From the NCBI RefSeq assembly GCF_008801575.1, contig NZ_VZPL01000014.1:30331-94330 (forward strand): DNA of 64,000 nt, written 5' to 3'. The stretch comes from Xanthomonas cissicola. Its GTDB lineage: Bacteria > Pseudomonadota > Gammaproteobacteria > Xanthomonadales > Xanthomonadaceae. This document shows, piece after piece, positions 24,117-34,794 of the stretch (position 1 is the first letter of the stretch; each line of letters opens with the position of its first letter). Position numbers and translations under genes: made by a program. Below the pieces are notes generated by a model. The model had not been told where the DNA came from, did not search any database, and saw only the letters and a program-made list of their open reading frames with translations.

Positions 24117-25244
24117 TCAGGTCCAGCCCAACAGCTCGAACAGCGTCAGGATCAGGTACGCCACGCCGCCAGCAGCCGGGATGGTCAGGATCCAGGCCCA
24201 GACGATGCGCTCGATCACGCCCAGCCGAAGCGAACGCGGATTCTTTGCGAAACCCACACCCATGATGGCGGTGGAAATGCTGTGCGTGGTGGACACCGGC
24301 ATGCCGAAATGCGCCGCCACGGTGAGCACCGTCGCCGAGCTGGTTTCTGCGGCAAAGCCGTGGATGGGATGCAGCTTGACCATCTTGTGGCCGAGCGTCT
24401 TGATGATCTTCCAACCGCCCGACGCGGTACCTGCAGCCATCACCACCGCGCAGGTGAGCACGATCCACATCGGGATACCGGCGCCGGCCGCAAGGCCGGT
24501 GCCCGGATGCAGGAACGACAACCAGCTCGGCAGGTCGTCCAGCGCGCCGGCCGACTGCGCGCCGATCAGGGTCATGGCGATGATGCCCATGGTCTTCTGC
24601 GCGTCGTTGTGGCCGTGCGCGTAGCCCATGTACGCGGCCGAGGCGATCTGCGCCTTGCCGAAGAACGCATTGACCCAGCGCGGCCGCGCCAGCCGCCCGA
24701 TCGGGCCGCCTATCTTGGACATGCCGGCAATGATCGCCCACAGCAGCACCATCACCACGATACCGAGCACGAAACCGGCGATCGGCGAGGTGATCATCGG
24801 GACGAACACCTTCCACAACAGGCCCTTGTTCTTGGCCCAGTTGCCGATGTTTTCCGACCAGATCAGCGCGTCCCAGTCGTTGTGCGCCGCGGCCAGACCG
24901 GCGCCGCACAGGCCGCCGATCAAGGCATGCGAGGACGACGACGGCAGGCCCTTCCACCAGGTGATCAGGTTCCAGATGATGCCGCCCAGCAGCGCGCACA
25001 AAATCACCTGCGGGGTGACCTCGACCACGTTGGTGTTGAGCAGACCAGAAGCAATCGTCAGCGCCACGGCGGTGCCGGTCAGCGCGCCGATCAGGTTCAT
25101 GCCCGCTGCCAGCATCACCGCCCAGCCGGGCGAGAGCACCTTGGTGGCAACCACGGTGGCGATGGAGTTGGCGGTGTCGTGGAAGCCGTTGATGAACTCG
25201 AACACCAACGCGGCCAGGATCACCACCAGAACTAAGGTAAGCAC
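24117..25244 (-). CDS. Inorganic phosphate transporter, Pit/PHO-4 family
   Basis: A 375-aa membrane protein with about ten helices and the duplicated signature of the family. These are FINGFHDTANSIATVVATKVLSP near the N-terminus and YMGYAHGHNDAQKTMGIIAM in the second half. It is a low-affinity metal-phosphate symporter by family. A GTG start (25244) is used, preceded by a GAGG ribosome binding site that begins inside the stop codon of the DUF47 gene. The DUF47-Pit pair is a standard two-gene operon in which DUF47 is thought to regulate the transporter. Confidence 0.92.
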   Translation of the reverse strand: MLTLVLVVILAALVFEFINGFHDTANSIATVVATKVLSPGWAVMLAAGMNLIGALTGTAVALTIASGLLNTNVVEVTPQVILCALLGGIIWNLITWWKGLPSSSSHALIGGLCGAGLAAAHNDWDALIWSENIGNWAKNKGLLWKVFVPMITSPIAGFVLGIVVMVLLWAIIAGMSKIGGPIGRLARPRWVNAFFGKAQIASAAYMGYAHGHNDAQKTMGIIAMTLIGAQSAGALDDLPSWLSFLHPGTGLAAGAGIPMWIVLTCAVVMAAGTASGGWKIIKTLGHKMVKLHPIHGFAAETSSATVLTVAAHFGMPVSTTHSISTAIMGVGFAKNPRSLRLGVIERIVWAWILTIPAAGGVAYLILTLFELLGWT

Positions 25245-25253
25245 GCGGCGACC

Positions 25254-25880
25254 TCAGCTGTTCTTCAGCACGATCTGGTAGACCACCACACCGGCCTCGC
25301 GGCAGCGGTCGATGGCCTTTTCCAGAATCTCGAAGAACTCCTTGAGCAGGAACATCTGCAACGTGTCCAGGCGGCCGGAATAGATGTCGCGGTACAGCTC
25401 CAGCATCAGCCGGTCGGCTTCGTTTTCGAGCATGCGCAGCTTGTCGTTGAGCGCGGTCATGCGGTCGATGTTCATGTCCGGCAGGTCGGCCACCATCTCG
25501 ACGACCACACCGGCGGCCTGCTCCAGCATCGCGGCGCGCGGGGCGAAGTCGATGTGTTCGAGGTGCTTGGTGGCCAGCGAATAGCGGTCGGCGAATTTCT
25601 CGACCTGCTTGGGAATCTTGTACAGCGCCGAGCCCAGCGCTTCGATGTCTTCGCGCTCGATCGGGGTCATGAAGCTGTCCACCAGCGCCTGGCCGATCTT
25701 GTCGGAGGCGGCGCGTTCGCGCAGCCGGGCCAGCTTGAAGGCGTCCAGCGCGGGTTGGCGGTCGGACTCGCGCATCATGGCGTGCAACGCCTTGGTGCTG
25801 TCGTAGGCGGCCTGCGCCGCTTCGTTCAGAAGCGCATAGAACTGCTTGCCGGAACCGAAGATGGTCTGCAACGAGAACAT
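25254..25880 (-). CDS. DUF47 (PhoU-like) protein paired with the phosphate transporter
   Basis: A 208-aa all-helical cytoplasmic protein of the TIGR00153/DUF47 family, related to PhoU. It starts MFSLQTIFGSGKQFYALLNEAAQAA and contains charged helices such as KLARLRERAASDKIGQALVDSF. It is presumed to modulate the Pit transporter. It is the first gene of the operon, 9 bases before the transporter. The 272 bases upstream (25881-26152) are a divergent spacer without a gene. Confidence 0.88.
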   Translation of the reverse strand: MFSLQTIFGSGKQFYALLNEAAQAAYDSTKALHAMMRESDRQPALDAFKLARLRERAASDKIGQALVDSFMTPIEREDIEALGSALYKIPKQVEKFADRYSLATKHLEHIDFAPRAAMLEQAAGVVVEMVADLPDMNIDRMTALNDKLRMLENEADRLMLELYRDIYSGRLDTLQMFLLKEFFEILEKAIDRCREAGVVVYQIVLKNS

Positions 25881-26152
25881 GGGTGGACAACTTCCTGCCG
25901 TCGAGGGAGAGACGGCGCCAGACGCGAATTATGACCGTTCCATGACCTCTCTGGGTATCTCGCGCCGGGAGCGGCCTTCACATCGACATTTCCCGGCTCG
26001 AACCACCCTGTGGTTTGCTACCATGCCACCGCGCCCTCGGGCGCACCCTATGGAAGACGACCCTATCCCCCCGTGTTGCCGCCCGGCCCGTGCGCCCGCC
26101 GGTAGCCCCAGCGCTCCCCCGCCCTCCCCTTCACTGACCGGGGAAGACGCCC

Positions 26153-27493
26153 GTGGTTGAGTTTTTGATCGTCATCGCCCTGATCGTGCTGAACGGCTTC
26201 TTCGCCATGTCGGAGATGTCGTTGATGACCTCGCGCAAGAGCCGCCTGAAGCAGATGGCCGGTTCCAGCAAGCGCGCCGCGCGGGCCCTGGCCTTGGCCG
26301 AAAGCCCGGAAAACTTCCTGTCCACGGTCCAGATCGGCATCACCCTGATCGGCATCCTGACTGGCGTGTTCGGCGGCGAGGCGATCGGCGAAGCCATTGC
26401 CAGCTGGCTGCAGAGTGTGTTCCCGGCCCTGGCGGGCACGTTCGAACTGGTCGGCAAGCCGCGCCCGTATTCGGTGGTCATCGGCAGCACCCTGGCGGTG
26501 GCGCTGATCACGTTCCTGACGCTGATCTTCGGCGAGCTGGTGCCCAAACGGCTGGCGCTGCGCAATTCCGAAGACATCGCAGGCGTTGTCGCGGTGCCGA
26601 TGGCCTGGCTGGCCAAGATCGCCGCGCCCGGGGTGTGGGTGCTGGCGCGCTCCACTCGCCTGGTCCTGCGCATGTTGGGCATGGGCAAGGACGAGTCGGC
26701 CTCGGTCACCGAAGAAGAGATCCGCATGCTGGTGGCCGAAAGCCACGAGGCCGGGGTGATCGACGCGCACGAGCGCGACATGATGAATCGGGTGATGCGG
26801 CTGGGCGATCGTACCGCCGACAGCCTGATGACCCCGCGCAACCGCATCGCCTGGCTGGACGCCAACGCCGAGCCGGAACGCAATCTGCAGATCATGCGCG
26901 AGCACGAATTTTCGCGCTACCCGGTATACCGCGGCAGCGACCAGGACATCGCCGGCGTACTGGAAGTCAAATCGCTGGTCACGCGCATGGACGGCCACGG
27001 CGCGCACCTGTTCCAGGCGCTGCGCGACACCTTGTTCGTATCCGAATCCACGCACGCGATGAAGCTGCTGGAAATCTTTCGCGAAGAACAGCAGTCGATG
27101 GCGCTGGTTGTCGACGAATACGGCGAAATCCGTGGCTTGGTGACCATCAGCGACCTGATGGGCGCGGTGGTCGGCCGTCTGCAGGCGGTGGAAAATACCG
27201 ACGAAGACGCGTTGGTGGTCACGCGCGCGGACGGTTCGCTGCTGATCGATGGATCGCTGCCGGTGGAAGAATTGCGCGAAGTGCTCGGTGCCGAATTGCC
27301 CGACGCCGACGAAGGCGACTACCACACGCTTGCGGGCCTGTGCATTTACTATTTCGGGCGCATTCCACAGGCCGGCGAATTCTTCGATTGGGCCGGCTGG
27401 CGCATCGAGATCGTCGACCTGGACGGTGCGCGCGTGGACAAGTTGCTGCTGAGCCGGGTGGGCGACGAGGACAGCGATGGCATCGTCGGGTGA
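26153..27493 (+). CDS. HlyC/CorC-family CBS-domain membrane protein
   Basis: A 446-aa protein with an N-terminal DUF21/CNNM transmembrane domain. It starts VEFLIVIALIVLNGFFAMSE and has three to four helices to about residue 160. Two CBS domains follow (NRVMRLGDRTADSLMTPRNR starts the first), and a C-terminal CorC_HlyC domain ends in GWRIEIVDLDGARVDKLLL. Homologues are linked to magnesium and cobalt efflux or envelope stability; the ligand is not evident. The start is GTG 26153. The stop lies 17 bases inside the following gene, so the two are coupled. Confidence 0.88.
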   Translation: MVEFLIVIALIVLNGFFAMSEMSLMTSRKSRLKQMAGSSKRAARALALAESPENFLSTVQIGITLIGILTGVFGGEAIGEAIASWLQSVFPALAGTFELVGKPRPYSVVIGSTLAVALITFLTLIFGELVPKRLALRNSEDIAGVVAVPMAWLAKIAAPGVWVLARSTRLVLRMLGMGKDESASVTEEEIRMLVAESHEAGVIDAHERDMMNRVMRLGDRTADSLMTPRNRIAWLDANAEPERNLQIMREHEFSRYPVYRGSDQDIAGVLEVKSLVTRMDGHGAHLFQALRDTLFVSESTHAMKLLEIFREEQQSMALVVDEYGEIRGLVTISDLMGAVVGRLQAVENTDEDALVVTRADGSLLIDGSLPVEELREVLGAELPDADEGDYHTLAGLCIYYFGRIPQAGEFFDWAGWRIEIVDLDGARVDKLLLSRVGDEDSDGIVG

Positions 27494-28145
27494 CGGCAGT
27501 GCGCCGCGCGATGATGCCAACGAGCAGATGCGCTACCGCAACGAAGGCATCCGCAGCTTGCTGGCAGCCTTCAGCGAAGGTGATCCGGACCAGGTGTTGC
27601 GCGTTCGCGAGATCCTGGCCGACCTGCAGCAAAGCGCCTTCGGCGTGTTCCTGTTTCTTGCGATACTGCCCTCGTTCATTCCGATTCCCGGCGTCGCCGG
27701 TGGCATCAGCGGGCCACTGACGATACTGATCGGGCTGCAGATGATGTGCTGCCTGCGCAAGCCGTGGGTACCGCGCTTCATCGGCGAACGCGGGCCGCGC
27801 CGTCGGACCAGTCAGCGCTTCGTGGCCAAACTGGGACCGACGCTGCAACGCCTGGATCGCCTGCTCAAACCGCGGTTGCACGGCATGCTGGATGGGATGC
27901 CGGCGCAACTACTCACCGGCTTGCTATTGGTGTTGGTCGGCATCTTGCTGACGCTGCCGATCCCCTTCACCAACTATATTTTCGGCTTGATCCTGCTGCT
28001 GTTCGCGCTGGCCCTGCTCGAGCGCGACGGCGCGCTGATGCTGGTGGGCTGGGCAGCTGCGCTGATCTCGGTGGCCGTGTTCGGCGTCACCTCCGACCAG
28101 CTGGTGGATCTGATTCGCGATTGGTGGCCGGACGCCTGGCGCTGA
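27477..28145 (+). CDS. ExoD-family membrane protein
   Basis: A 222-aa protein with a charged cytoplasmic N-terminus. Hydrophobic segments are FGVFLFLAILPSFIPIPGVAGG and LTGLLLVLVGILLTLPIPFTNYIFGLILLLFALALL, with one more helix near the C-terminus. This is the ExoD pattern, including the paired IPIPG/LPIPFTN turns. ExoD was named in Sinorhizobium for an exopolysaccharide and alkaline-tolerance phenotype; the molecular function is unknown. It overlaps the CBS protein gene by 17 bases. A short palindrome (28161-28178) follows and may act as a terminator. Confidence 0.8.
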   Translation: MASSGDGSAPRDDANEQMRYRNEGIRSLLAAFSEGDPDQVLRVREILADLQQSAFGVFLFLAILPSFIPIPGVAGGISGPLTILIGLQMMCCLRKPWVPRFIGERGPRRRTSQRFVAKLGPTLQRLDRLLKPRLHGMLDGMPAQLLTGLLLVLVGILLTLPIPFTNYIFGLILLLFALALLERDGALMLVGWAAALISVAVFGVTSDQLVDLIRDWWPDAWR

Positions 28146-28179
28146 GCGCAGCGCGTCCGGCGCGTCGCTTGCGACGCGG

Positions 28180-28680
28180 TTACTTCAGATCGACCACGCG
28201 GTTGTCCGACAGGCTGCCGGTATCGTCGGTGACCGCCGTCATCACGAAATACAGCGCCTTGCCGAGCAACCCGCTGGGGCCGTCCCAGTATTCGGCCGAT
28301 TCGGCACGCACGTGGATCAAACGCAGGTTCGCATCGTCCTTGCCGGCCGGGAAAAACACCTTCATCGCCGGCGACCACAGCTCGTCGATCTTGGCCCGGT
28401 CGTGGACCACGCGTGCAGTGCCGGCCACCGAGACATAGGTGTTCTTCGACGCCGACGCATAAGCCACGTTGACGCGCGGATCGGCGGCGATTTCTGCTAC
28501 TTTCGGGCTGTCGGCGGCGGTGGCGAACCACAGGTCGCCATCGAACTCGACTTCCTGCGTCCCCAGCGGGCGGCTCACCAATTTGCCGTCGGCCGAGACG
28601 GTGGTGAACATCGCGATGTCCACCCCGCGAATCAATTCGGCCAACTGCTTGATGCTCTCGCTGCGTTCTTGAAATTGCAT
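28180..28680 (-). CDS. General-stress-protein-26-like FMN-binding split-barrel protein
   Basis: A 166-aa protein of the pyridoxamine-5'-phosphate-oxidase-like fold. It starts MQFQERSESIKQLAELIRGVDIAMFTTV. The central FDGDLWFATAADSPKVAEIAADPRVNVAYAS is typical of the general stress protein 26 family. Such proteins bind FMN or FAD; a Xanthomonas homologue has been studied structurally, as I recall. No partner enzyme is evident. It faces ExoD convergently and lies 60 bases from the flavin-dependent oxidoreductase gene, on the same strand. Confidence 0.85.
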   Translation of the reverse strand: MQFQERSESIKQLAELIRGVDIAMFTTVSADGKLVSRPLGTQEVEFDGDLWFATAADSPKVAEIAADPRVNVAYASASKNTYVSVAGTARVVHDRAKIDELWSPAMKVFFPAGKDDANLRLIHVRAESAEYWDGPSGLLGKALYFVMTAVTDDTGSLSDNRVVDLK

Positions 28681-28740
28681 GCTGGTTTTCCTGATGGATG
28701 TGCACGCATCACAGCGGATCGCTGCGCAAAGCGACGTGAA

Positions 28741-29742
<1,002 letters not shown>

Positions 29743-30052
29743 CGGATGACTCCGGGAAGAGTGATGTGCCAGAGATGGGGCTGGCCCGGCGGCATTGCCA
29801 GCGGCGTGTTGGGTGCCGTGAAGGATTACAGCATTCCAGCAGTCGGACAACGCATTGGGCGTACGGGCCGTCCGACTCGCGATATCCGTATTGTTGCGCT
29901 TGCTGTTGGCGAGGCGGTGCGGTTGCGGCTGCGGTGAAGAGCGCTGGTCCTTGCTCAGTTGGGCGCACCTTGAATGCCCAGTGTCCGCTCATCACAGACG
30001 AACGCATCGACCGCGCGACGAAGCGTGCCCGCTGCGGCATCTGGACGCTGGC

Positions 30053-30058
30053 TATAAT
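30053..30058 (+). promoter_or_regulatory. Consensus -10 box upstream of the MFS transporter
   Basis: A perfect TATAAT lies 30 bases before the start codon, giving a 5' leader of about 20 bases. No convincing -35 hexamer is seen 17 bases upstream, so activation by a regulator is possible. The rest of the 345-base gap 29743-30087 contains nothing recognisable. Confidence 0.45.
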
Positions 30059-30087
30059 GACGCGGTCCCGTCTGCCCCTGTCTTCCC

Positions 30088-31512
30088 ATGTCTCCGAGTG
30101 CTTCAGCGCGCCCCGAACAGCCCTCGTCTTCTGCGCAGATCGCCGCCCGGATCGATCGGTTGCCAGCCAGCGCCACACTGTGGCGGTTGGTGGGGTTGCT
30201 GGCGCTGGGCGGGTTCTTCGAGTTGTACGACCTGTTCCAGACCGCATACATCAGCCCCGGGCTGATTGGCGACGGCATTTTTGCCAACGGCGCCGACGGC
30301 GCGTTCGGCATGTCCGATCAAGCCGCATTTGCGGCGGCCACCTTCCTTGGGTTGTTTGTCGGCGCCGCGCTATTGAGCCCGTTTGCCGACCGGTTCGGGC
30401 GTCGCCCGGTGTTTACCTTCGCCTTGATCTGGTACACCGCTGCGACCGTGGCGATGGGTCTGCAGAGCACTGCCAGCGGTGTGATCGTGCTGCGCTTTGT
30501 GGTCGGCATCGGGTTGGGAATCGAACTGGTCACCATCGATACGTATCTATCCGAACTGGTACCGCGGCACATGCGCAGTGCGGCGTTTGCATTTGCATTT
30601 TTCGTGCAATTTCTGGCGGTACCGACGGTCGCGCTGACCGCATGGATGTTGGTGCCGTCTGCGCCGCTGGGGGTGAGCGGCTGGCGCTGGGTGGTGTTGC
30701 TCAGCGGCGCGTTTGCGCTGGCGATCTGGTGGCTGCGCAGCCGCTTGCCGGAATCGGCGCGCTGGCTGGCCGCGCACGGCCGGCACGCAGAAGCCGATGC
30801 CGTGCTGACCGAACTGGAGGCGCGCTGCACGCGCGATGTGAGTGCGCCATTGCCCGCGCCGCAGGCGGCCACAGCCACGCAGGCCAGCGTGATGCTGAGC
30901 GCGCCGCTGTGGCGTGCGCCGTATCGCGGGCGCATCGGCATGTTGGTGGTCTTCCATGTGTTTCAGGCGATCGGCTTCTTCGGCTTCGGTAACTGGTTGC
31001 CTGCGCTGATCTCGGCGCAGGGCACCGGAGCCGGGGTGACCAAGAGCCTGGCGTATTCGTTTGCGATCTCGTTGGCCTACCCGCTGGCGCCATTGCTGTT
31101 GCTGCGTTTTGCGCAGCGCTGGGAAAACAAATGGCAGATCACCGCGTCGGCGCTGGGCGCTGTTCTGTTCGGTGGGCTGTTCGCGGTGCAGCATCACGCC
31201 GTCGGCATGGTGCTGTGCGGGGCGATGGTCGCGTTCTGCAACGCGTGGATGAGCTTTGCCTATCACGGCTATCAAGCGGAGCTGTTCCCGACCGGCTTAC
31301 GTGCACGTGCAGTGGGCTTTTGCTATTCCTTCAGTCGCCTCTCCACGGCAGTGAGCAGCGTGCTGATCGGCTGGTTGCTGACGCAGGTTGGCAGCCATGG
31401 CGTGCTGGCCTTCATCGCGCTCAGCATGTCGATCGTGGCGAGCGTGATTGCGGTGTTCGGCCCACGCACGCGCAATCGTGCACTGGAAGACATTGCAAGT
31501 GAGTACGGATGA
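30088..31512 (+). CDS. MFS sugar/acid:H+ symporter-type transporter
   Basis: A 474-aa major facilitator with 12 predicted helices. It has FELYDLFQTAYISPGL in helix 1 and the loop 2-3 motif DRFGRRPVF. Helix 4 has RFVVGIGLGIELVTIDTYLSELVP, and the central loop contains LPESARWLAAHGRHAEA. The last two resemble the metabolite:H+ symporter and sugar-porter subgroups. The substrate cannot be read from sequence. It is monocistronic, with a strong -10 box upstream and a 214-base convergent gap (31513-31726, nothing seen) to the ABC transporter. Confidence 0.88.
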   Translation: MSPSASARPEQPSSSAQIAARIDRLPASATLWRLVGLLALGGFFELYDLFQTAYISPGLIGDGIFANGADGAFGMSDQAAFAAATFLGLFVGAALLSPFADRFGRRPVFTFALIWYTAATVAMGLQSTASGVIVLRFVVGIGLGIELVTIDTYLSELVPRHMRSAAFAFAFFVQFLAVPTVALTAWMLVPSAPLGVSGWRWVVLLSGAFALAIWWLRSRLPESARWLAAHGRHAEADAVLTELEARCTRDVSAPLPAPQAATATQASVMLSAPLWRAPYRGRIGMLVVFHVFQAIGFFGFGNWLPALISAQGTGAGVTKSLAYSFAISLAYPLAPLLLLRFAQRWENKWQITASALGAVLFGGLFAVQHHAVGMVLCGAMVAFCNAWMSFAYHGYQAELFPTGLRARAVGFCYSFSRLSTAVSSVLIGWLLTQVGSHGVLAFIALSMSIVASVIAVFGPRTRNRALEDIASEYG

Positions 31513-31726
31513 TGAAACGCCTGCGGAAGGCCAGGCGTGTAAGCCATCGTGCTGCGTGTGGTTTAGCGCACGTCGGTGCGTGCCCGACAACGGTCTCGGT
31601 TCTGTCAGCGATAGCGGATCAATGATCAGCCGGCGGATCTGATCCGCCACCTCTCTATCGCCACAGGCCGCTGCACCGCCCCCGCCCCTGGTTTGATCCC
31701 CCGACCGGTTGCCAGCCGATGACGCG

Positions 31727-33541
31727 TCATCGCGCGCCGAGCTTCGCCGCCAGTTCCGCCGTGCCGGCATGCCCCGGTTCAAGAGGTGCGCTGCCCAGTG
31801 TCACCGTGCGGTCTGCCACCGCGGCCAGGCTAGTGCGATGCGACACCACGACCAGCGCGCTCTGCGGTAGGCGCGCGCGCAGGGTGCTCAGCACCCGATG
31901 TTCGGCATCGGCATCCAGGGCGCTGGTTGCTTCATCCAGGACGGCCAGCGTCGGCCGACGCAGCAATACCTGCGCCAGCAGCAAGCGTTGCAACTCGCCG
32001 CCGGACAGGCGCCCGCCCTGCGCATGAATCGGCGTGTCCAGACCTTGCGCATCGCGCTGCAGCCGTGCACACATGCCGACATCTACAAGCGCCTCCCACA
32101 TGCGAGCGTCAGAGGCACCCGGCAACGCCCACTGCAGGCATTCGCGCACTGTGTGCTGCCACGGCCGCACGCCCTGACCGATGTAGGCGCTGTGCCGCAC
32201 CAGATGTCGATATGCCGAGAATGTCAGCCGACGTCCGCCCATGTGCGCCACGAACTGCGCCGGCGGCGCCTGACCGGAGAGCACATCCATCAGACTGCTC
32301 TTGCCCACGCCGGAGGCACCGACCACCAGGGTCATCTGACCTGGCACCAGCAATATCGATTCGATCGCGAGTTGGGGTAGCGGCAGCGCCAGCCCGATGT
32401 GTTCGATATGCAGCGCAGCCGGCAATGGTTCGGCCATTTCTTCCGGAACGTGCACACGCGTAGCGCCCAGGTCGACATAGCGGCGCCACAGCTGCAGCGC
32501 CGGCCACGCCGAACGCAATTGCTGAATGCTCTGCCGCGTGGTGACCAGGTACGGCAACAGACGGCCGAGCAACAGACTGACGGCGATCAGGGCAGCACGA
32601 TCGCCCCCCTGCCATCGATTGGCCAGTACCAGGATGCCGGCGATGGCGACCACCGCGATGAGTTCCAGCAGCAGGCGGCTGCCGGCAACCAGTGCTTGCT
32701 GCTGCGCATACCCGTGCCCCAGTCGCGCCGAAATGCGCTCGTAACGGTGGGTTTCGAGATCTTCGCGCTGAAACGAGCGTACGTGGCGCAAACGACGCGG
32801 GAAATCTTCGCTCAGCCAGAACAGCCGCGTCATGTCCGCCACATACGCGCGGCTGATGCGTGCGTGTGCGTGACTGCTGGAAAAGCGCAGGCCCAACCAT
32901 GCCAGCACCGCCAGCAATGGGGTGGTGATCAACAGCCCAGGTGCGATCAGCCCCGCGATGCACACGCTCACCAGCGCAGTGATGGCCGCGACCAGCAGCT
33001 GCAGCACGGCGCTGAAGCCTTGCGTGGCGATCTCGATGTTATACGTGAGCACGTTGGCGATTTCTGCCGAGCTGGCCCCGGACAAGGCCGGCAATGGCGC
33101 ATCGATCAACGCCGCATGCACGCGTCCGCGCAGACCGATGGCATAGCGGCTGGTCAGCTGCGCGGCCAGCCGTGCGCTCTGCCAGCGCAGCGCGGCAAAC
33201 AGCAGGCTCACTGCAATGAACACGCCCGCCTGCATCGCCAGCCCGCCCGGCAAGGCCAGACGATAGCCCGCCAGTTGCACGCTGTGGCCTGGTTGCACCA
33301 GCGGCAGCAGGCACACCGCCACCACGCTGCCGGCCAACGCGGCAGCCAGCGATAACCCGACGTAAAGTGCAATCGTCGGCATGTCTGTCGGCACCAGAGT
33401 GCTCGCGAACCGGTGCAATGCAGCGCGCATGCGCTGGCCGGTTGTCATCGCCGGCCGCTCATCCGTGCGCAACATGCAGGCGCCAGCGCGCGACGAGGGT
33501 CTGCGGGCCGGTGGCGTTCCAGGACGCTTGCATACAACCAC
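31727..33541 (-). CDS. ABC exporter, fused membrane and ATPase domains
   Basis: A half-size type-I exporter (up to 604 aa). About six helices span residues 50-330, and the ATPase domain follows. It has Walker A VGASGVGKSS, signature LSGGELQR, Walker B LAVLDEATSALD and switch VVVSHRTSL. The start is unclear. GTG 33541 directly abuts the stop of the kinase gene (TGAGTG), while ATG 33475 and ATG 33448 are alternatives. Co-translation with an HprK-like kinase suggests the cargo is a product made or modified by this module. No C39 peptidase domain is present. Confidence 0.88.
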   Translation of the reverse strand: MVVCKRPGTPPARRPSSRAGACMLRTDERPAMTTGQRMRAALHRFASTLVPTDMPTIALYVGLSLAAALAGSVVAVCLLPLVQPGHSVQLAGYRLALPGGLAMQAGVFIAVSLLFAALRWQSARLAAQLTSRYAIGLRGRVHAALIDAPLPALSGASSAEIANVLTYNIEIATQGFSAVLQLLVAAITALVSVCIAGLIAPGLLITTPLLAVLAWLGLRFSSSHAHARISRAYVADMTRLFWLSEDFPRRLRHVRSFQREDLETHRYERISARLGHGYAQQQALVAGSRLLLELIAVVAIAGILVLANRWQGGDRAALIAVSLLLGRLLPYLVTTRQSIQQLRSAWPALQLWRRYVDLGATRVHVPEEMAEPLPAALHIEHIGLALPLPQLAIESILLVPGQMTLVVGASGVGKSSLMDVLSGQAPPAQFVAHMGGRRLTFSAYRHLVRHSAYIGQGVRPWQHTVRECLQWALPGASDARMWEALVDVGMCARLQRDAQGLDTPIHAQGGRLSGGELQRLLLAQVLLRRPTLAVLDEATSALDADAEHRVLSTLRARLPQSALVVVSHRTSLAAVADRTVTLGSAPLEPGHAGTAELAAKLGAR

Positions 33542-34600
33542 TCATTGCAACAGCTGCAGCAGCGCATCCACCGAGGCCTGCGGCTGCCTGCCACGGTGCA
33601 AGGTGAACATGCCGATGCGCTGCACCTGTTCGACAAAGCGCTGCCAGCCGGGCTGGCCGGCCGCGTACGGTTGATCCTGGGCCAGGCAGGCGGCGATTTG
33701 CTCGCCAGGCACCGCGACCAGGTGCGGTGCCGATGCGATGGCCGGCGACCTGGACACCATCACGACCGCACGCAACTGCATGGGCTTGGGTGCGAGATGC
33801 GCGTGGCGATGGCGGAGATCGACCTCGAATTTTTCCACGCCGCTGCGGCGCCGGATCACCGGCGATGCGCTGATCCACGCACGCGTGGGCGCGTCGACCA
33901 GGCCCAGCGCTTCGGCACGCAGGTGCAGGAAATTGGCCACGCCGGTGGTGAGCAGGCTATTGGGCGCCACAAAGACACCGTCTTCGGCGACAAAGTCCAG
34001 GCCATGCAACAGGCTGTGCAAGGCAACGGTCGATTTGCCCGCACCGCTAGCGCCAAGCAGTAACACGCTGCGTCCGCGTCGACCCACACACGCGCCATGC
34101 AGCGGCACCAGCCCAAGGCCCCGCGCAGCCAGCAGGAACACGGCGAATTCGATCAGTTCGTAACGCACGTGATACGCGTGGGCAAGCATGTCCTCGGATA
34201 CCACCAGCATCGCGCGGCGCTGCGGCACCGACAGCATCAGGTAATTGCAGGCATCCATGATGCCGCACAGCAGGCCGCCGCTGGCGTGCGTACGCACAGG
34301 TGGCGGCTCTGCATCGGTGCGGCCCGGCGCACGCGGCAGCAGGTCCAGCGTGACATGAAATTCCGGAGCGCCCGGCAACCGATGCGCGGGCAACCCAGCG
34401 TAGGCGGCATCGACAAGCGCCAGCAGTGCTTGGCTATCGCTCTGGAAATGGAACAGCGCACCGAGAATCTGCCGGCGCACGCCCCAGCACCGCGGGCGAT
34501 GCTCGCCGAACGGATCTGCCGCCACTGCGGCCCCTGTTGCGATGGCGGCGGAGCCATCGCTCAGCGGCGTGTCTTCCACCCATGCAGCCGACTGCGGCAT
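33542..34600 (-). CDS. HprK-like P-loop kinase family protein
   Basis: A 352-aa protein whose C-terminal half resembles HPr kinase/phosphorylase. The segment GLVPLHGACVGRRGRSVLLLG leads into the P-loop GASGAGKST (183-191), followed by GLDFVAEDGVFVAP. HprK-like proteins outside the PTS occur beside lasso-peptide, PqqD-type and exosortase-type gene clusters, where some phosphorylate peptides. Here the substrate is unknown. The first 150 residues match nothing I recognise. It is the first gene of a two-gene operon with an ABC exporter and divergent (195 bases) from a radical SAM gene. Confidence 0.75.
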   Translation of the reverse strand: MPQSAAWVEDTPLSDGSAAIATGAAVAADPFGEHRPRCWGVRRQILGALFHFQSDSQALLALVDAAYAGLPAHRLPGAPEFHVTLDLLPRAPGRTDAEPPPVRTHASGGLLCGIMDACNYLMLSVPQRRAMLVVSEDMLAHAYHVRYELIEFAVFLLAARGLGLVPLHGACVGRRGRSVLLLGASGAGKSTVALHSLLHGLDFVAEDGVFVAPNSLLTTGVANFLHLRAEALGLVDAPTRAWISASPVIRRRSGVEKFEVDLRHRHAHLAPKPMQLRAVVMVSRSPAIASAPHLVAVPGEQIAACLAQDQPYAAGQPGWQRFVEQVQRIGMFTLHRGRQPQASVDALLQLLQ

Positions 34601-34794
34601 GCCTTCATCCGATGCGCTGAATCAGCCGATGTGTGCTGCTTTTTTTCAGAAAGGTTGCATCGCCCAAGCCGTGTCCGCATGCGACGCGGCGCAACCAAAG
34701 CCGCCTGCATGCACACCTACTGCCGAGCCGAATGCCGGTGTCTGCGCACGCCGCTGCTGCGCCCACCTGGCGAGAGAACGAGAGCCTTGTGCAG